A stretch of 64,000 nucleotides of DNA from Quercus robur (GCF_932294415.1 NC_065536.1:6520974-6584973), one strand, 5' to 3'; positions 12,816 to 24,801 are shown, numbered from the stretch's first letter. Notes: generated by a model not told the origin, from the letters alone. A program made the numbers and translations.

Positions 12816-13049
12816 ACTTTTTTTTTTTTTTTTTGGTGTACAAAAAATGGGGGCTTTTATGGTTGTATTTTGCCCCCGGGCAGGGCGTCGGGCTGGGGTC
12901 AAGCTCAAGCCGTTCTGTCCAGTCCGTGTGAGGGAGCTACCCTCACCAAGGTTGCCCACCAACAAGAACCCGTTGGCAGCGGGAATCTTGACATGGGCTG
13001 GTTAGGTGGAGTGAACGAATCTTACCAGCTGAGCCAAGCCCTCGTTGGC
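12816..13049 (-). mobile_element. tRNA-derived SINE with poly(A) tail and 10-bp TSD
   Basis: On the minus strand the element starts near 13049 with a tRNA-like head containing an A-box-like 'ggctcagctggtaag' and a B-box-like 'gggttcttgttgg', and ends in a poly(A) tail (T-run at 12818-12834 on the plus strand). It is flanked by the direct repeat TATTGTTTAA at 12806-12815 and 13050-13059. Copies A and C show the uninterrupted target ('gattattgtgtaattaac', 'gattattgtttaattaac'), so the insertion is specific to block B. The sequence is far more GC-rich than its surroundings. Confidence 0.88.
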
Positions 13050-13077
13050 TATTGTTTAATTAATACATAGGGAATAA

Positions 13078-13176
13078 ATTAAACCATGAGGCATGAGTTA
13101 CCATCATTAGATGATGATTCAAATTAGATGATCCACCCTCACCAAGGTAACTCATGCCTCATGGTAACTCATCATC
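13078..13176. other. Patchwork filler DNA replacing ~120 bp of the USP-B 3' flank
   Basis: Copies A and C continue after 'cacatagggaataa' with 'gctatctcaata...', but copy B has unrelated sequence until 'tctaaaac'. That sequence is made of nearby pieces. An inverted copy of USP-B intron 2 (about 11550-11603) comes first, then 14 nt matching the SINE (accctcaccaaggt), then a direct copy of intron 2 (ggtaactcatgcctcatgg), then 'tcatcatctaa' from the same intron. Confidence 0.8.
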
Positions 13177-13746
13177 TAAAACGACTTGATAAAAAAAAAA
13201 AAATGCAAATGCACATTTTTTTTATTCTTTTTCTTATGCTACAGCTGAAATTGTATGATTGCAGAAATTGAACATTCAATGTCAAAAGGAAATGCGCTCT
13301 GCTAAAAAGGTTCAATATTCATCATAATTTGACCCTCATTATCTATTTTCACACAACCAATTAATCTTGCTTCAAGCTCTTCTTTTTGGATGCACTACTT
13401 GGGGCTTGGCATCTATTTTACAAGGACAAGTTTCAAGGTTTATTTCCAAGAACTACTAAAGTGAAGTGCCTTAGTGGTGCTGGAATGTTGCTTGATGCAT
13501 AAATATTACCTCTTCATGCTCTTACAGTTCAAGAAATATTAGTGTGAAAATTGTTCATGAACCTAGTTTTTAAAACTTGCAATTTACGTTGATGGTCTAC
13601 TCTTAGGAATTACTTAGCATCTTCTCTTTGCAAGTAACATGTTGAATTGACCCTAAAAAAAAAAAAAAAATGTAATTGGATATTAAAAAACTCACTTATC
13701 TATGAAGAGCACAAATTTTTAGTCTTAAATGAAGCTGGTTAAGTTC

Positions 13747-14575
13747 TTTGCTGAATAAATACTTTATTGATACAAAGAAACAAAAGATATACAATCCAGG
13801 GAGGGCCTGTGACCATCTCTATCTAAAGCCTTAACTAATATCGGTGACAAGTTAGAGATGGGAACTGGCCCACTCCAATTCAAAAGAGCAGCCCATTGGG
13901 CTAGAAGATGAGCGGTAACATTGCCGTCTCTATATATAAAAGAAAATGATACATTATCAAAATATTTAACTAGAAACAAAATATCTTCTAGAACTGCTTT
14001 AATTCTCCAGTGAGAGACAACTGCTTTGTTCTTAAATGGCTCAATGACATTCAGTGCATCTCCTTCAAGGATAATTCTTTTGAATCCTTCATCAGTCGGC
14101 TTTTTGATAGCTAACCAAGCTACTTTGGCTTCTCCTAATAAAGGCTCTGTTTGCTCCAACTGCTCTGTCCATGCTCCAATTAGCTTTCCCCTTTGGTCTC
14201 TTGCCACCACTGCCACTAAAGCTTTATCTTCCCTAATTGCAACATCAAAATTCAGTTTTATCCAAAATAAAGGTGGGGGAGTCCAGGATGAGTCTTTTGG
14301 AGGTTTTGTTAATTGATTTCTCCATTCATTCTTGTGCTCTTCATATGTTTTATTCACCTACCTTGCCACCATTTCTGGGTTTGTTTTGATTCCTTCCAGT
14401 CTAGCTTTATTCCTTATCATCCAAATTTGATCACATAAAATTGCTGCATATAATTGGAAGTCTTTAGCTTCTTCTCCCTCTAAACCCAAACCATGCTTTG
14501 GGTTGATTATCATCTTCACCCAATCTGCTATAGACACATTGTGCATATGGCTCATATTTAGTGGCCAAGGACCTG
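13747..14575 (-). mobile_element. 5'-truncated LINE: RNase H domain end, 20-bp TSD
   Basis: A non-LTR retrotransposon 3' end in minus orientation, bounded by the perfect 20-bp repeat AAATGAAGCTGGTTAAGTTC (13727-13746 and 14576-14595). Read from 14575 downward it encodes the segment before RNase H (LCDQIWMIRNKARLEG), then an RVT_3-type RNase H (FWIKLNFDVAIRED, LLGEAKVAWLAI, ILEGDALNVIE, FIYRDGNVTAHLLAQWA). One in-frame TAG (about 14358-14360) interrupts the frame between these parts. AATAAA lies near the 3' end, but no clear poly(A) tail is present. The endonuclease and RT parts are missing, as expected for a 5'-truncated insertion. Copy A shows the empty target near 2540-2560. Confidence 0.92.
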
Positions 14576-14595
14576 AAATGAAGCTGGTTAAGTTC

Positions 14596-14740
14596 ATGTA
14601 TGGGCACTAGTAAATGAGCAATTTCAGCCATATCATTCAGATGCTTCTAATATATTCTCCAACAAGAAACATGGTTTTTCACAAAATCTACCTTGGCATG
14701 GTAGTATAGTCTCTCCACCCTCCACGAGCTATCCAATTCC
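14596..14740. repeat. Deletion junction in the copy B block
   Basis: After the LINE the copy A-like downstream spacer resumes (14596-14684, matching about 2562-2650). It then switches abruptly at 'tttttcacaaa|atctacc' to sequence matching 7105 onward. About 4.4 kb that lies between these points in block A is therefore missing here. Confidence 0.75.
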
Positions 14741-14789
14741 AATGTCCTCCTATATCTTTTCATTTCAATGGTTGGGCCAATTATAAAAA

Positions 14790-17700
14790 ATATAATTGGG
14801 GGAAAATAGATTTTTGCCCTTACTTTTTAAACTATGCAGCCATTTGTCTCTGTTTTCAAACTATTTAAGTGTACATCTTTATTTTGGAACTTGGTTTTCT
14901 CTATTTTCAAACCATTTAGGTATATGTCCATGTTTTGGAACTTGATTTTCTGAAATCGAGTACCCCTTATAACTTGAATTTTCTTATTACCGATCCATTT
15001 ATTACCAATTGGTATTTCGAGTTTTTTTTATTAGTACCAATCGGTATTAATTAAGAAATTATTAGTACCGATCAGTACTAATTTAAATCTGATTAATATC
15101 AATCGGTATTAATTGGAACCTAAATAATACTGATAGGTATTAATATGATTTCTTTTTATAAAATGTTCGAAAATCGTTACAATTTTCAGCAGCAACTTGA
15201 ATCACATTTTTGGCCTTGCAAACATTGAAATTTAGTATTCTCTATTTCTGGAAAATTTGTAGAGAAATAAATTTCCTTTTAAAAGACATGAATCTCAAAT
15301 CAATTGGGATTATGTGCAGAAAGTTATAGCCAAAACACCAGACAGGTGCAAAAAATATCTTAGAAATAGTAAAGCTGAGTAATAAGGGGAACTTGATTTT
15401 TTAAAAATCGAACTCCAAAACAGGGACACGCTGTTATATATATATTGCTATGGATTTTTTTTTTCTTTGGTGCTGATTTTGGTAAATCTGGTAGACAAAA
15501 CAATACAAAAAGTCACATGGGGACGGGGACCAGCCCATTTAACTCTTTAAAGAGAACCCCAAAGAAAAGAGAGGAAATAGGATGAGCCCCAAGAAGAACA
15601 AAGGGCAGCCCACAGTTGTCAAATTAATGGGCCAATAAATTGGCCTCCAAAAATTGGAATAGCAAAAATTCCACATTTGAAGGATCTTGCGTAAAAGCTA
15701 AATGGTGTTTTGAGAATCACCCTAAGAAATGACAGAAACTATTATTATGATTGTACCCATTACATCTTTTTGCTGTCCATGTTTTGATCCTTTCATATGG
15801 CTCACGCATCACTCTTATATACGTAGAAATCACAATCCAATAAAACCATTAAACTTTTTTAAGTATGAAAAAATCTATATCTTAAATTGTGAACAATAGA
15901 AAACCAACACAAGGCTTATCCTAATTTATTGTTATGTTGGGTTGTGTCTGTGAGTTGTGTAATTATTTAAATACTTTTATCAATTATTAATATTTTTTTC
16001 AATAAATTATTACAATTCACGTAATATTCTTAAATTATATTTCAATTATATAAATGAATCAAAACTAATTCTTAAAATAACAAAATTAATCAACTAATTA
16101 AAAAAATAAAGTTTTTTTAGCAACAAAAAAATAATGAAGATTATAAAATAAACTTATATATATGGTAGATTGGAAAAACTTTTAACTCGAACCTAACTTG
16201 ACTTAAGTTTCAAAATAAATTTTCAATTCAACCAAACTCACCAACCCGCAAAATCTGACACTCGGTTGGATTGGGTTAGTAAGTTTGATGCATATACCTA
16301 TCTTTTAATATGCTTTAGCCAATTTAAGTATGAATCTTGTTGGACTTCATACTTTTTTTTTTCTTCCTTCCCAAAAAACAGGTATGAGTGACCAATGAAG
16401 ACCTTATTTTAGATGTGATTTTAGCAGAATCTATATGCTTGCTGAGTAACATTTAAGGGGCCCAGATGTGAATATGGGTCACAAGGCCCACAACTTTATA
16501 AGATTAGTTTTAGGACTACCTACTATTTTACAATTTTTTATCACAATTTTGATATGGTAGACTGTAAGTGGTTGTCTATTATTTACATATAGACCTACCC
16601 TTTTTTTTTTTCTATCATTCACATTCTTCCGCAGCATAATTATGGTAAAGATGTTGTGAGATAAGTCGTGGTATTAGATTTTCTCATTTTATAAGCTAGT
16701 TTTTTTATTTATTTTTATATATAACTTTTTAAAACCTCTTCTTTCTTCTTTTCTTTTTTTTTTTTTTTTTTTTTTTAAAATTTCTCACTATTTCAATAAA
16801 AAGTTAAATAAATTATGGTCATGATCCGTTAGGGGGCATCAGCTAATGATGGAAAAAGTAAATCCTTATAATTGAAGCAGTAATTGCTCCTTTTAGATGC
16901 TTTGTGCTTGATATCTTCTGGAATGGTTCCCTTATCCCTAAGCTTGTTGTGCTGGTTACCTTAGACTAGCCAACACATCCTTTGATATGACCCTTTGTCT
17001 TTTCAATGGAGAAGAATCTAGAGTTTTAAACCTCATATAATCTTTAAGCTCTCTTTTATGAGGCTTTTGGTTAAATATTATTAAAAAAATAAGTTTATTT
17101 GTGATATAAGTACTGTTTAAATTTATTTAATAAAATGAGGGGAGAAACAAATTTTAGTAATACTATCACCAAAATCTTGATAAAAAAGAGAGAGGAGAGA
17201 GAAATGATTGAGAGAAAAAAAGAATTTTAATGATGTGGTTACCGGGAGAAAAAAAAAAAAAAGGAAATTCAGCGAGAAAAAAAAAATGAAGAATTTCGGT
17301 AATAGAATTACCGAAATTAAAAAAATGAAGAATTTCGGTAATCGAAATTCATTTGTCCTTGGACACAAAAACTGCCCAACCCGTTAGCTTCAGTACTGTT
17401 AGTAGTTTTTTTTTTTTTAAATGGTTGGATGCCATCAGGAGTCAAACCCATAAGGCCAAGCTCTTCCCTTCGGAAGCTAACCAGTACACTGCCACATTAC
17501 ATCTTACTTTAATTGGAAACTAAATCTATTTATTCTAAAACTAATAGGTATTTCAAGTAAAAAAGAAAAAGCATACATTTTTTTCTCAATACTTTCCAAA
17601 AATTTATAGTTATAACAACTAGGATGGTGGATTTGAATATTAAACATCTTCTTTAGAGATATCAAAACGTGTAGCATAATTTAATAAAATTTAAAAAAAT

Positions 17701-19320
17701 ATATTTTTAGAATTTTTATTACAATTATAATTAATATATTTATTTTTATTTATGGTAATTAGTCCACTCTCAATATTTAAGAAAATAAACTATTGAAAGA
17801 TCTGTGAAACAAAAAAAGTTCAAGGTTTTGATGTCTCTAAGAAGATGTTCAATGTTTGAATCCACCATCTTAGTTGTTATAACTATAAATTTTTGGAAAG
17901 TATTGGGAAAAAAAAATGTATGCATTTTCTTTTTTACTTGAAATACCTACTAGTTTTAAAATAAATAAATTTAGTTTCTAGTTAAAGTAAGATGTAATGT
18001 GTGGTAGTGTACTAGTTAGCTTCTGAAGGGAAGAGCTTTGCCTTATGGGTTTGACTCGTGATAGCATCCAACCAAATTTTTATTATTTTTTTATAAATAA
18101 AAATAACAGTACTGAAGCTAACGGGTTGGGCAGTTTTTGTGGGTGGTAAATGAATTTCGGTAATCTTATTACCAAAATTCTTCATTTTTTTTCTCACTGA
18201 ATTTCTTTTTTTTTTTTCCTCTTATTTCGGCAACCACATCATCGAAATTCTTTTTTTTTTCTCTCACCTCCATCCTATCATTTCTCTCTCCTCTCTCCTC
18301 TTTTTGTTAGAATTTCGGTGACAATATTACTGAAATTTGCTTCTCTCCTCATTTTGCCAAATAAGTTTGAACAGTACTTATATCACAAATAATTTTTTTT
18401 TTTTTGCAATATTCACATAATCCACTTATAGAATCAAGCATTTAAAGCTGAGACAATGTCAATTTAACCTAATTAAGTACTAGGAAATAGTTAATGAACC
18501 CATGTTATCTCATAATCTAAAAATGAGCTAATCTATTCACTAGATCATATCAAATATGATATATTTTTTGAAATCCACATCAAGTTCAACTAATTTTAAA
18601 AATTAGGAAAATGAAATGTTAGTATTTGGTGCCATGGTTATAAAATGGTAAATTTGAAACTTTTAGTAGGAGATTAACAACATGATTCTGAAGCTTGTTT
18701 GGTTGGAGATTTTTAGTATTATTGTTCAAAATGATGTGAAAATTGTGGTTTAAAAAATGTTGTAGAAACATATGTTTATAGTATTCATAAAGTAAAAAAT
18801 GTGTTTGGTACCATGTTTCAAATAAAATGTTTCAGTGTGTGAAAAATCATAATTGTGTGTTTGATATATATGTTTTATTTTTAAAGAACTAATAAGCATA
18901 GTACAACTTAATATTTTTGATTTGAGGAGAGTGAGAAATCAGTTTATAGTTTGTCACATTAAGTAGGCCCTATAATTTTTTAAGATATTTAAAAAAATAT
19001 CATTGAACAACATTATTTAAAAACTTAATAAGATAAATTTTTTAAATTTAATATTTAAACACCCTAAAATGAACAGCATAACTCGTCAAATTTTGTGCAC
19101 GTCTTAATAACTTTCAAACTTTCACAAAGCATAGACATATAACACTTGCTAAATGGGCCCTATCTTTTAAAAACAAAGATTATCTGTTTGCAGTGGTATA
19201 CTATTTTCTCCATGCTTGACAAGGAGGATTGATATTTGATATTCTATCCAAAGCTCTTTTTCACCCCCCAAATAGACCTACCCTTATAGTTATAATCATA
19301 TCCTAATGCCAAAACCAGAT

Positions 19321-19351
<31 letters not shown>

Positions 19352-19440
19352 CCAAGGATCCCACTGTGTTCGAAAACCACAAATGACAAAACCCTTAAGC
19401 CCAAAACCCACAAACCCGCCCACAGATTTGACCCAACACC
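14790..19440. repeat. Upstream spacer of USP copy C (duplicated block 'U')
   Basis: Second copy of the 7190-10690 spacer, similar throughout except for the foldback insertion at about 17058-18405. Local differences include loss of part of the 'taaacaccctttacc' region (about 10160-10260) just before 19080. No gene is seen. Confidence 0.85.
17058..18405. mobile_element. ~1.3 kb foldback element (two ~600-bp inverted arms)
   Basis: The left arm (about 17095-17700) and right arm (about 17790-18403) are reverse complements with scattered mismatches. The left end 'ttatttgtgatataagtact' matches the inverted right end 'agtacttatatcacaaataa'. Internal pairs include 'agtcaaacccataaggc' with 'gccttatgggtttgact', and 'gatggtggatttgaatatt' with its inverse near 17850. 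The arms contain repeated 'atttcggtaat/attaccgaaat' units. Block B lacks the element, so it is a later insertion. No transposase is present. A clean target duplication could not be defined, so the class is open; it resembles a Mutator-type foldback or a large MITE. Confidence 0.85.
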
Positions 19441-19449
19441 TTCTCTGCC

Positions 19450-19455
19450 TATAAA
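19450..19455 (+). promoter_or_regulatory. TATA box of USP copy C
   Basis: TATAAA in 'ctgcctataaactctc', equivalent to the copy B TATA box. The following 13 bp present in B ('tactcaaaaactc') are missing, so leader length and core promoter differ slightly. Confidence 0.6.
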
Positions 19456-19578
19456 CTCTCAAACATTCGTCACCACTACCAAATTTTCATTAACACAGAA
19501 AGAAAGAAAGCAGGAAACAGTGAATTTTTTTTTTCAATTTTATCAACAACAATTTTCAACCGTCTGATCAAACAGCCG

Positions 19579-20886
19579 ATGGCTGATGTGGCAACAAAGG
19601 AACGGAAAATCCTTGTGGCCGTCGATGAAGGTGAGGAGAGCATGCACGCGCTCTCGTGGTGCCTCAAAAACGTGATTTCCGAAAATTCCAAAGACACCCT
19701 TGTCCTCCTCTACGTTAAACCCCCTCGTGCAGTTTTCTCTGCCCTTGATGGCACAGGTAATTTTCTTCACTCTCCATGGGCATTTTAGGAGCACGGAAGG
19801 TTTAATTGTTCCTCTCGTTAATTTTGGTGTGTAACTCTGGCTCAGGGTATTTGTTTTCGGCTGATATGATGGTGGCTATGGATAAGTACAGAAATGACGT
19901 GGCTGAGTGCGTGGTCGAGAAAGCTAAAAAGATGTGCAAAGATCTTCATGATGTGAGTTGTACATTTATTTTTTTGTTTGTTAAAGGGTAAAATTGTCAT
20001 TTGGTAATTTTGATTTTTTAAGAAAATAATTGTTTATAAAACCATTTGATGATTATCTACACCTATTTTTAATCATGTAGCTTATATAAAAATTATAGTA
20101 GTTTTTTTTTTATACATATATTAATTTGTTATTTGATAGTAATTTATTTGATCATTTTATAATTTTAGATTTTTAAGAAAAGAAAATTTTTTAACCCTAT
20201 TAATGATAATAATTTACCTGTATATTTTTTAACCAATGTAACACATTTATTTAATAATTAACATGGGTTATTACTAAAATTTTAATTTATTGAATGATTA
20301 TAGTGGATCATAATTTGAATCATCACCTAATGATGGTACATCATGCCTCATGGTTTAGAATAGGGTTTTTTTTTTTTTTTTTTTTTTTTTTATAAAAGTA
20401 AAGTTTGATTTCCCATATAATTTTTTCTAAAGGTTTTGTCGGGCTGAAATTTTTAAAATTTAATTTCTTATTTTATACTTTTATTAGAAATAAATAAGTT
20501 TTTTTTTTTTTTTTTATTGAAAAATCATATAGTTTCTTATTTAATTTTTTATCTTGACAAATTTGTCCCTCGAGAAGGTCAAGGTGGAGACAAAAATAGA
20601 GCATGGTGATCCAAGGGATGTTATTTGCCAGATGACAGAGAAGTTGGGTGCTGATGTGCTGGTCATGGGGAGCCATGGTTATGGCCTAATAAAAAGGTGG
20701 GTCTTAAAAAAAAAAAGAAAAAAAAAGAAGGAAATTATAGGCACAATAATGTTATTATCGTAATTTTCTTTTTGATACATGATAAGTAAGTACGGGAATT
20801 CAAACAAGTTGAATACGTGAGAAAATGCCATTTGATTTAAATGTTATTGACAGACTTTTTAGGTGTATACATGTGAATGATTTGAG

Positions 20887-20922
<36 letters not shown>

Positions 20923-21312
20923 CTAGTGAATGATTTGAGATAGTATAATTTAGTTTTATATAATGTTGATTTTTTTACTCTCTTATTTGAAATTTGTTAA
21001 GCATAATAATACTATGTGAAAAAGCTTTTGGTTTGTTCATGATTGAAAGATGAAAATTTGGTACCATGAAATAAGATAGACAATTACCCTCATTTTCTAA
21101 AATAGTATGAATAAAATAAATTCATATTTATTGGGGTACGCCCTTATACATTGTTTTTATGTTGTAATTATATTGTTTAATTTATTGCTAACACATTATT
21201 TGTGGGGGCTGGCAGGGCTTTACTTGGGAGTGTGAGTAATCATTGTGCACAGAACGTCAAGTGCCCAGTCTTGATTGTGAAGAAGCCAAAATCCACTGCA
21301 ACAAACAATTAA
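19579..21312 (+). CDS. Universal stress protein, copy C (complete, 4 exons, 166 aa)
   Basis: Exons are 19579-19756, 19846-19952, 20578-20696 and 21216-21312; sizes (178, 107, 119, 97 nt) match copy B exactly. The product differs from B by only a few substitutions, such as A6T, L22M, P51A, and changes in exon 2 (MMVAMDKYRNDVAE). The nucleotide-binding motif GSHGYGLIKRALLGSVS is intact. It is predicted to be a cytosolic single-domain UspA-fold protein. Splice sites are GT..AG; intron 2 carries long T-runs and intron 3 a 38-nt T-run, which may make assembly uncertain but do not touch the exons. High similarity between B and C implies recent duplication or gene conversion. Confidence 0.93.
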
Positions 21313-24027
21313 TTAATTAAATTTTTTTTTTTTTGGACTTTCTCTAACTTTATAGCTCTTATTATGGCTGTTGTATAAAGTTTTTTTGTATGCTTTTGTA
21401 AATAAGTGTTTTTTCTTCTCTTTTTTTTTTGGTGATTCTGTCATTGCATTTTTTTTTTTTTTTAATCTGGTAAGTAATGCTTTTTTGGGAATCTGTATAA
21501 TTTTATTATCATTGAGTGGGGAATTTCCAAAGTGGGAGTGAAAGCTTTGGAGGAAGAAGGAAGCATGGTATCTTGGGGGAACAAGTAATGATTATTGTTT
21601 AATTAACACATAGGGAATAAGCTATCTCAATAAAATAGATTATCGAAAAAGAGGTATTTCAATATAATAACAAAACTTATATTTTAAGAACAGAGAGTAG
21701 GAGAAATAGAATGGTCTTCATTCTTACCGTTGAAGTAATTGAGTTGATAGAATGTCTAAAACTTGATAAAAAAAATGCAAGTGCGCATTTTTTATTCTTT
21801 TCCTTATGCAGCAGCTGAAATTATATGATTGCAGAAATTGAATATTCAATGTCAAAAGGGAATGCGCTTTACTAAACAGGTTCAACATTCATCATACTTT
21901 GACCCTCATTATCTATTTTCACACATATGACATAACCAATCTTGCGTCAAGCTCTTCTTTTCGGGTGCACTGCTTGGGGCTTGGCATTTATTTTACAGTG
22001 ACAAGTTTCAAGGTTTATTTCCAAGAACTACCAAAGTGATTGAAGTGCCTCAGTGGTGCCGGAATGTTTCTTAATGCATAAATATTAACTCTTCATGCTC
22101 TTAGAGTTCAAGCAATATTAGTGTGAATTCTGAAAAACTGTTCATGAACCTAGTTTTTAAAACTTGCAATTTACATTGATGGTCTACCCTTAGGAATTAC
22201 TTAGCATCTTCTCCTTGCAGGTACCATGTTGATTTTATACTTCAGTACTCATGACTACTCAGCATCTTTTGCACATTCCTTGGTTTTAGACTTCACAGAT
22301 TCACCTATGTCTTAACTACTCTGGTGTCAATTATATCTTGTGTTGGTAACTCCATTTCAAAATTTTTTTTTTTTTAATCTATTTGAGTTTTAAGTTTTAG
22401 TGACTTGAGTGTGCTTGAAAAACTACATTGAAGTGACAAGAGAACATCTCAAAAATCTGCTCAATAAAGTGAAGTTTTGCAACTTCGACAGCTGCTTGAT
22501 TACTCAAGGTTAATCGAGGTTAAGTGAACCTTGATTCCAAGCTTCAAAATACAAACTTTCCATCTTGCGGCCCATGATGACCAAATGACCTAGGACCTTT
22601 TCTAATTATAAACTTGTATATTTTGCAAATGCCACCATTTGATTGAATGTCTCCTTATAACAATCATGCTTATCAAATATCCAGATAATTGGATATTAAA
22701 AACTAACTTATCTATGAAAGAGCACAAATTTATAGTTTTAAATGAAGATTGTTAAGTTCTTGTATGGGCACTGGTAAATGAGCAATTTCAGCCATATCTT
22801 TAAGATGCTTCTAATATATTCTACAACAAGAAACATGGTTTTTCACAAATGGTTAACCATATTTATGTGATGTTCACTACTCCTCTATGCCTTTAATTAG
22901 TTCTAAGTTGACTGATTTATTTGGCTCTTATAAAGAGCTGAACTGTATACATAAATTTGCTTCTACGGTTACTTCTTTGTTTTCTAATTTTTTATTCCAA
23001 GTAATAATCACTAAGTACTAGTAAGAACAAATAGCAAGCAAGAAAACATTTCATAAATTTTGCCCAAGAGGGTGTAGAATGTTAGTCAGTGGACCAACAT
23101 CCTAGCTAGGATGCCCTGGTTCAACCATCCACAAAAACCCCATTACTTACCTGAAACATGTTGCTTTTGGGCAAATGAAAGTGTTTAGGGTTTACTCCCC
23201 TGGAGTGAATCAAAGGACACTATCCTTAAAATTTTAAAAAATAAACAAATCCAAGCTGATACACAGAAATGTAATGATACAACTTAATGGACTAATCTTG
23301 GAGAAACCAACAGAAAGTTCTCTAGAATAATGTAACCATCATAAGGAATATGACAGAAATAGCTAAGCCATGGTGCTAAAATTCCTTTTTTTATATTGCA
23401 AAATATTAAGAAGAGGCAAATATGGAGTAGTTTCAAATTCCTAAAAAATAACCTTTCTATTTTCTTGGAAATAGAAAACCTAAACATAAGAAGGCACACT
23501 TCAATTTCAATGAAGCAAAATTATTTATCAAAAAAGAAAAATCAGATTTCCAACCAGAAAATTTTTTCCATACAAAGCTAAGTTTTCTCTTCTAATTTGT
23601 GGATCTCTTTACTTGTCTTTGCAACTTTAGCTAACACATTTGTAATTCAATCAGTGGCAGCTTCATTGTCTTGACCTCTTTCTGCGGATTCATCCCTCCC
23701 TCTTATATTGCGTGATTTTTAATGGGAGATTTATTGAGGCTTAGTCCATGGAGCGGAGGCTTGGGTTGATAGGCCTAAGCTGGAGTGCTCATGGGTTCGG
23801 GAAAAAAATTTTGGCCCGTTTTTATATAGAAACCGACTTTGGTGATTAGGGTTTTAATTGTGGGTGGTGTTGCTGTTTTTATGAGAGAAAAAATTGTAGC
23901 TGCACCTTGTATTTCTTTTTCCCTGATAATAGTGAAATCTCTGCAACTCCGTGGACGTAGGCAAATTGCCGAGCCACGTAAATATTGTCTTGTGCATTTG
24001 ATTGCTTTCTTTGGCATGTGTTTTCTC

Positions 24028-24058
<31 letters not shown>

Positions 24059-24305
24059 TTTTGTTTCTCACCGATTGGGATTTTGGTTAAATTCCCTACA
24101 ATAATTACTTGAGTTTGCATTCTTTGGTGATTTGATCCAAAAGCTGTCATGTGACTTTGCTCTAAGAAGATGAATCGTGCTGTTATTTTAAAGGGCATGT
24201 GACTTCGCTCTAAGAAGATGAATCGTGTGACTTTGCTCTATGGTATTACAGGTTTCTACATGCACTTACTTTTTCTTCTTCATTCAAGCTAGGGTGTGCC
24301 TACAT
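21313..24305. repeat. Downstream spacer of USP copy C (duplicated block 'D')
   Basis: Aligns with 1108-3790 after copy A, up to 'caagctagggtgtgcctaca', where similarity ends. That point is the right edge of the tandem array. The only large difference is the LTR-like insertion at about 23705-24095. No gene is seen. Confidence 0.85.
23705..24095 (+). mobile_element. Copia-type LTR fragment or solo LTR
   Basis: About 390 bp absent from the equivalent position in block A (near 3555). It contains 'ccgtggacgtaggcaaattgcc', followed by 'gagccacgtaaatattgtct', a combination typical of the R-U5 part of plant Ty1/copia LTRs, and ends in 'ttccctaca'. A TA/T microsatellite lies inside. No internal retroelement domain follows. 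A clear target duplication was not found, so it may be a fragment. Confidence 0.65.
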
Positions 24306-24801
24306 AATTGGTCCCAAAATAATGGTTATTTGCAACTTAAATTTAATAGCTTCTATGACTGGTCAAAATGTGAGGTTACATGTTCTTAAAGTCACTTAAT
24401 AAAATGCTACATCATTCAAATACAACACTGATTGTGTAGGACTAAGCTTTGAAATTTATTTAAGGAGACTTATAGCCACTAAGCTTTAAAATGTCCAATA
24501 AAAAACACAAATATCATACCACAATAATTCTTTTAATCAAAGTAAATCCCTATTTTATGGTGTTGCAGGTCTCAGACTCTCAGGAGCTCAATTTTCAGAT
24601 AATATAATCATCATTAGGAATGAAAAAAAAAAAAAAAAATCCATACCTTGAGATACATGTCAATGGCTCTATAAGGGTTGTTATGACACTACAAATATTT
24701 TTGGTGTGGGTTTGCTTGAAAGAAAAAAAACATGAGATTTCACCACCCTAATAAGTAATGACAATGCCCACACCATAACCACTTTCATTGTCTCCATAAT
24801 T

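Noticed and set aside
13764..14357. RNase H-containing frame as a host RNase H gene
   Set aside because: The 20-bp target duplication, truncated 5' end and LINE-type sequence show it is a retrotransposon end.
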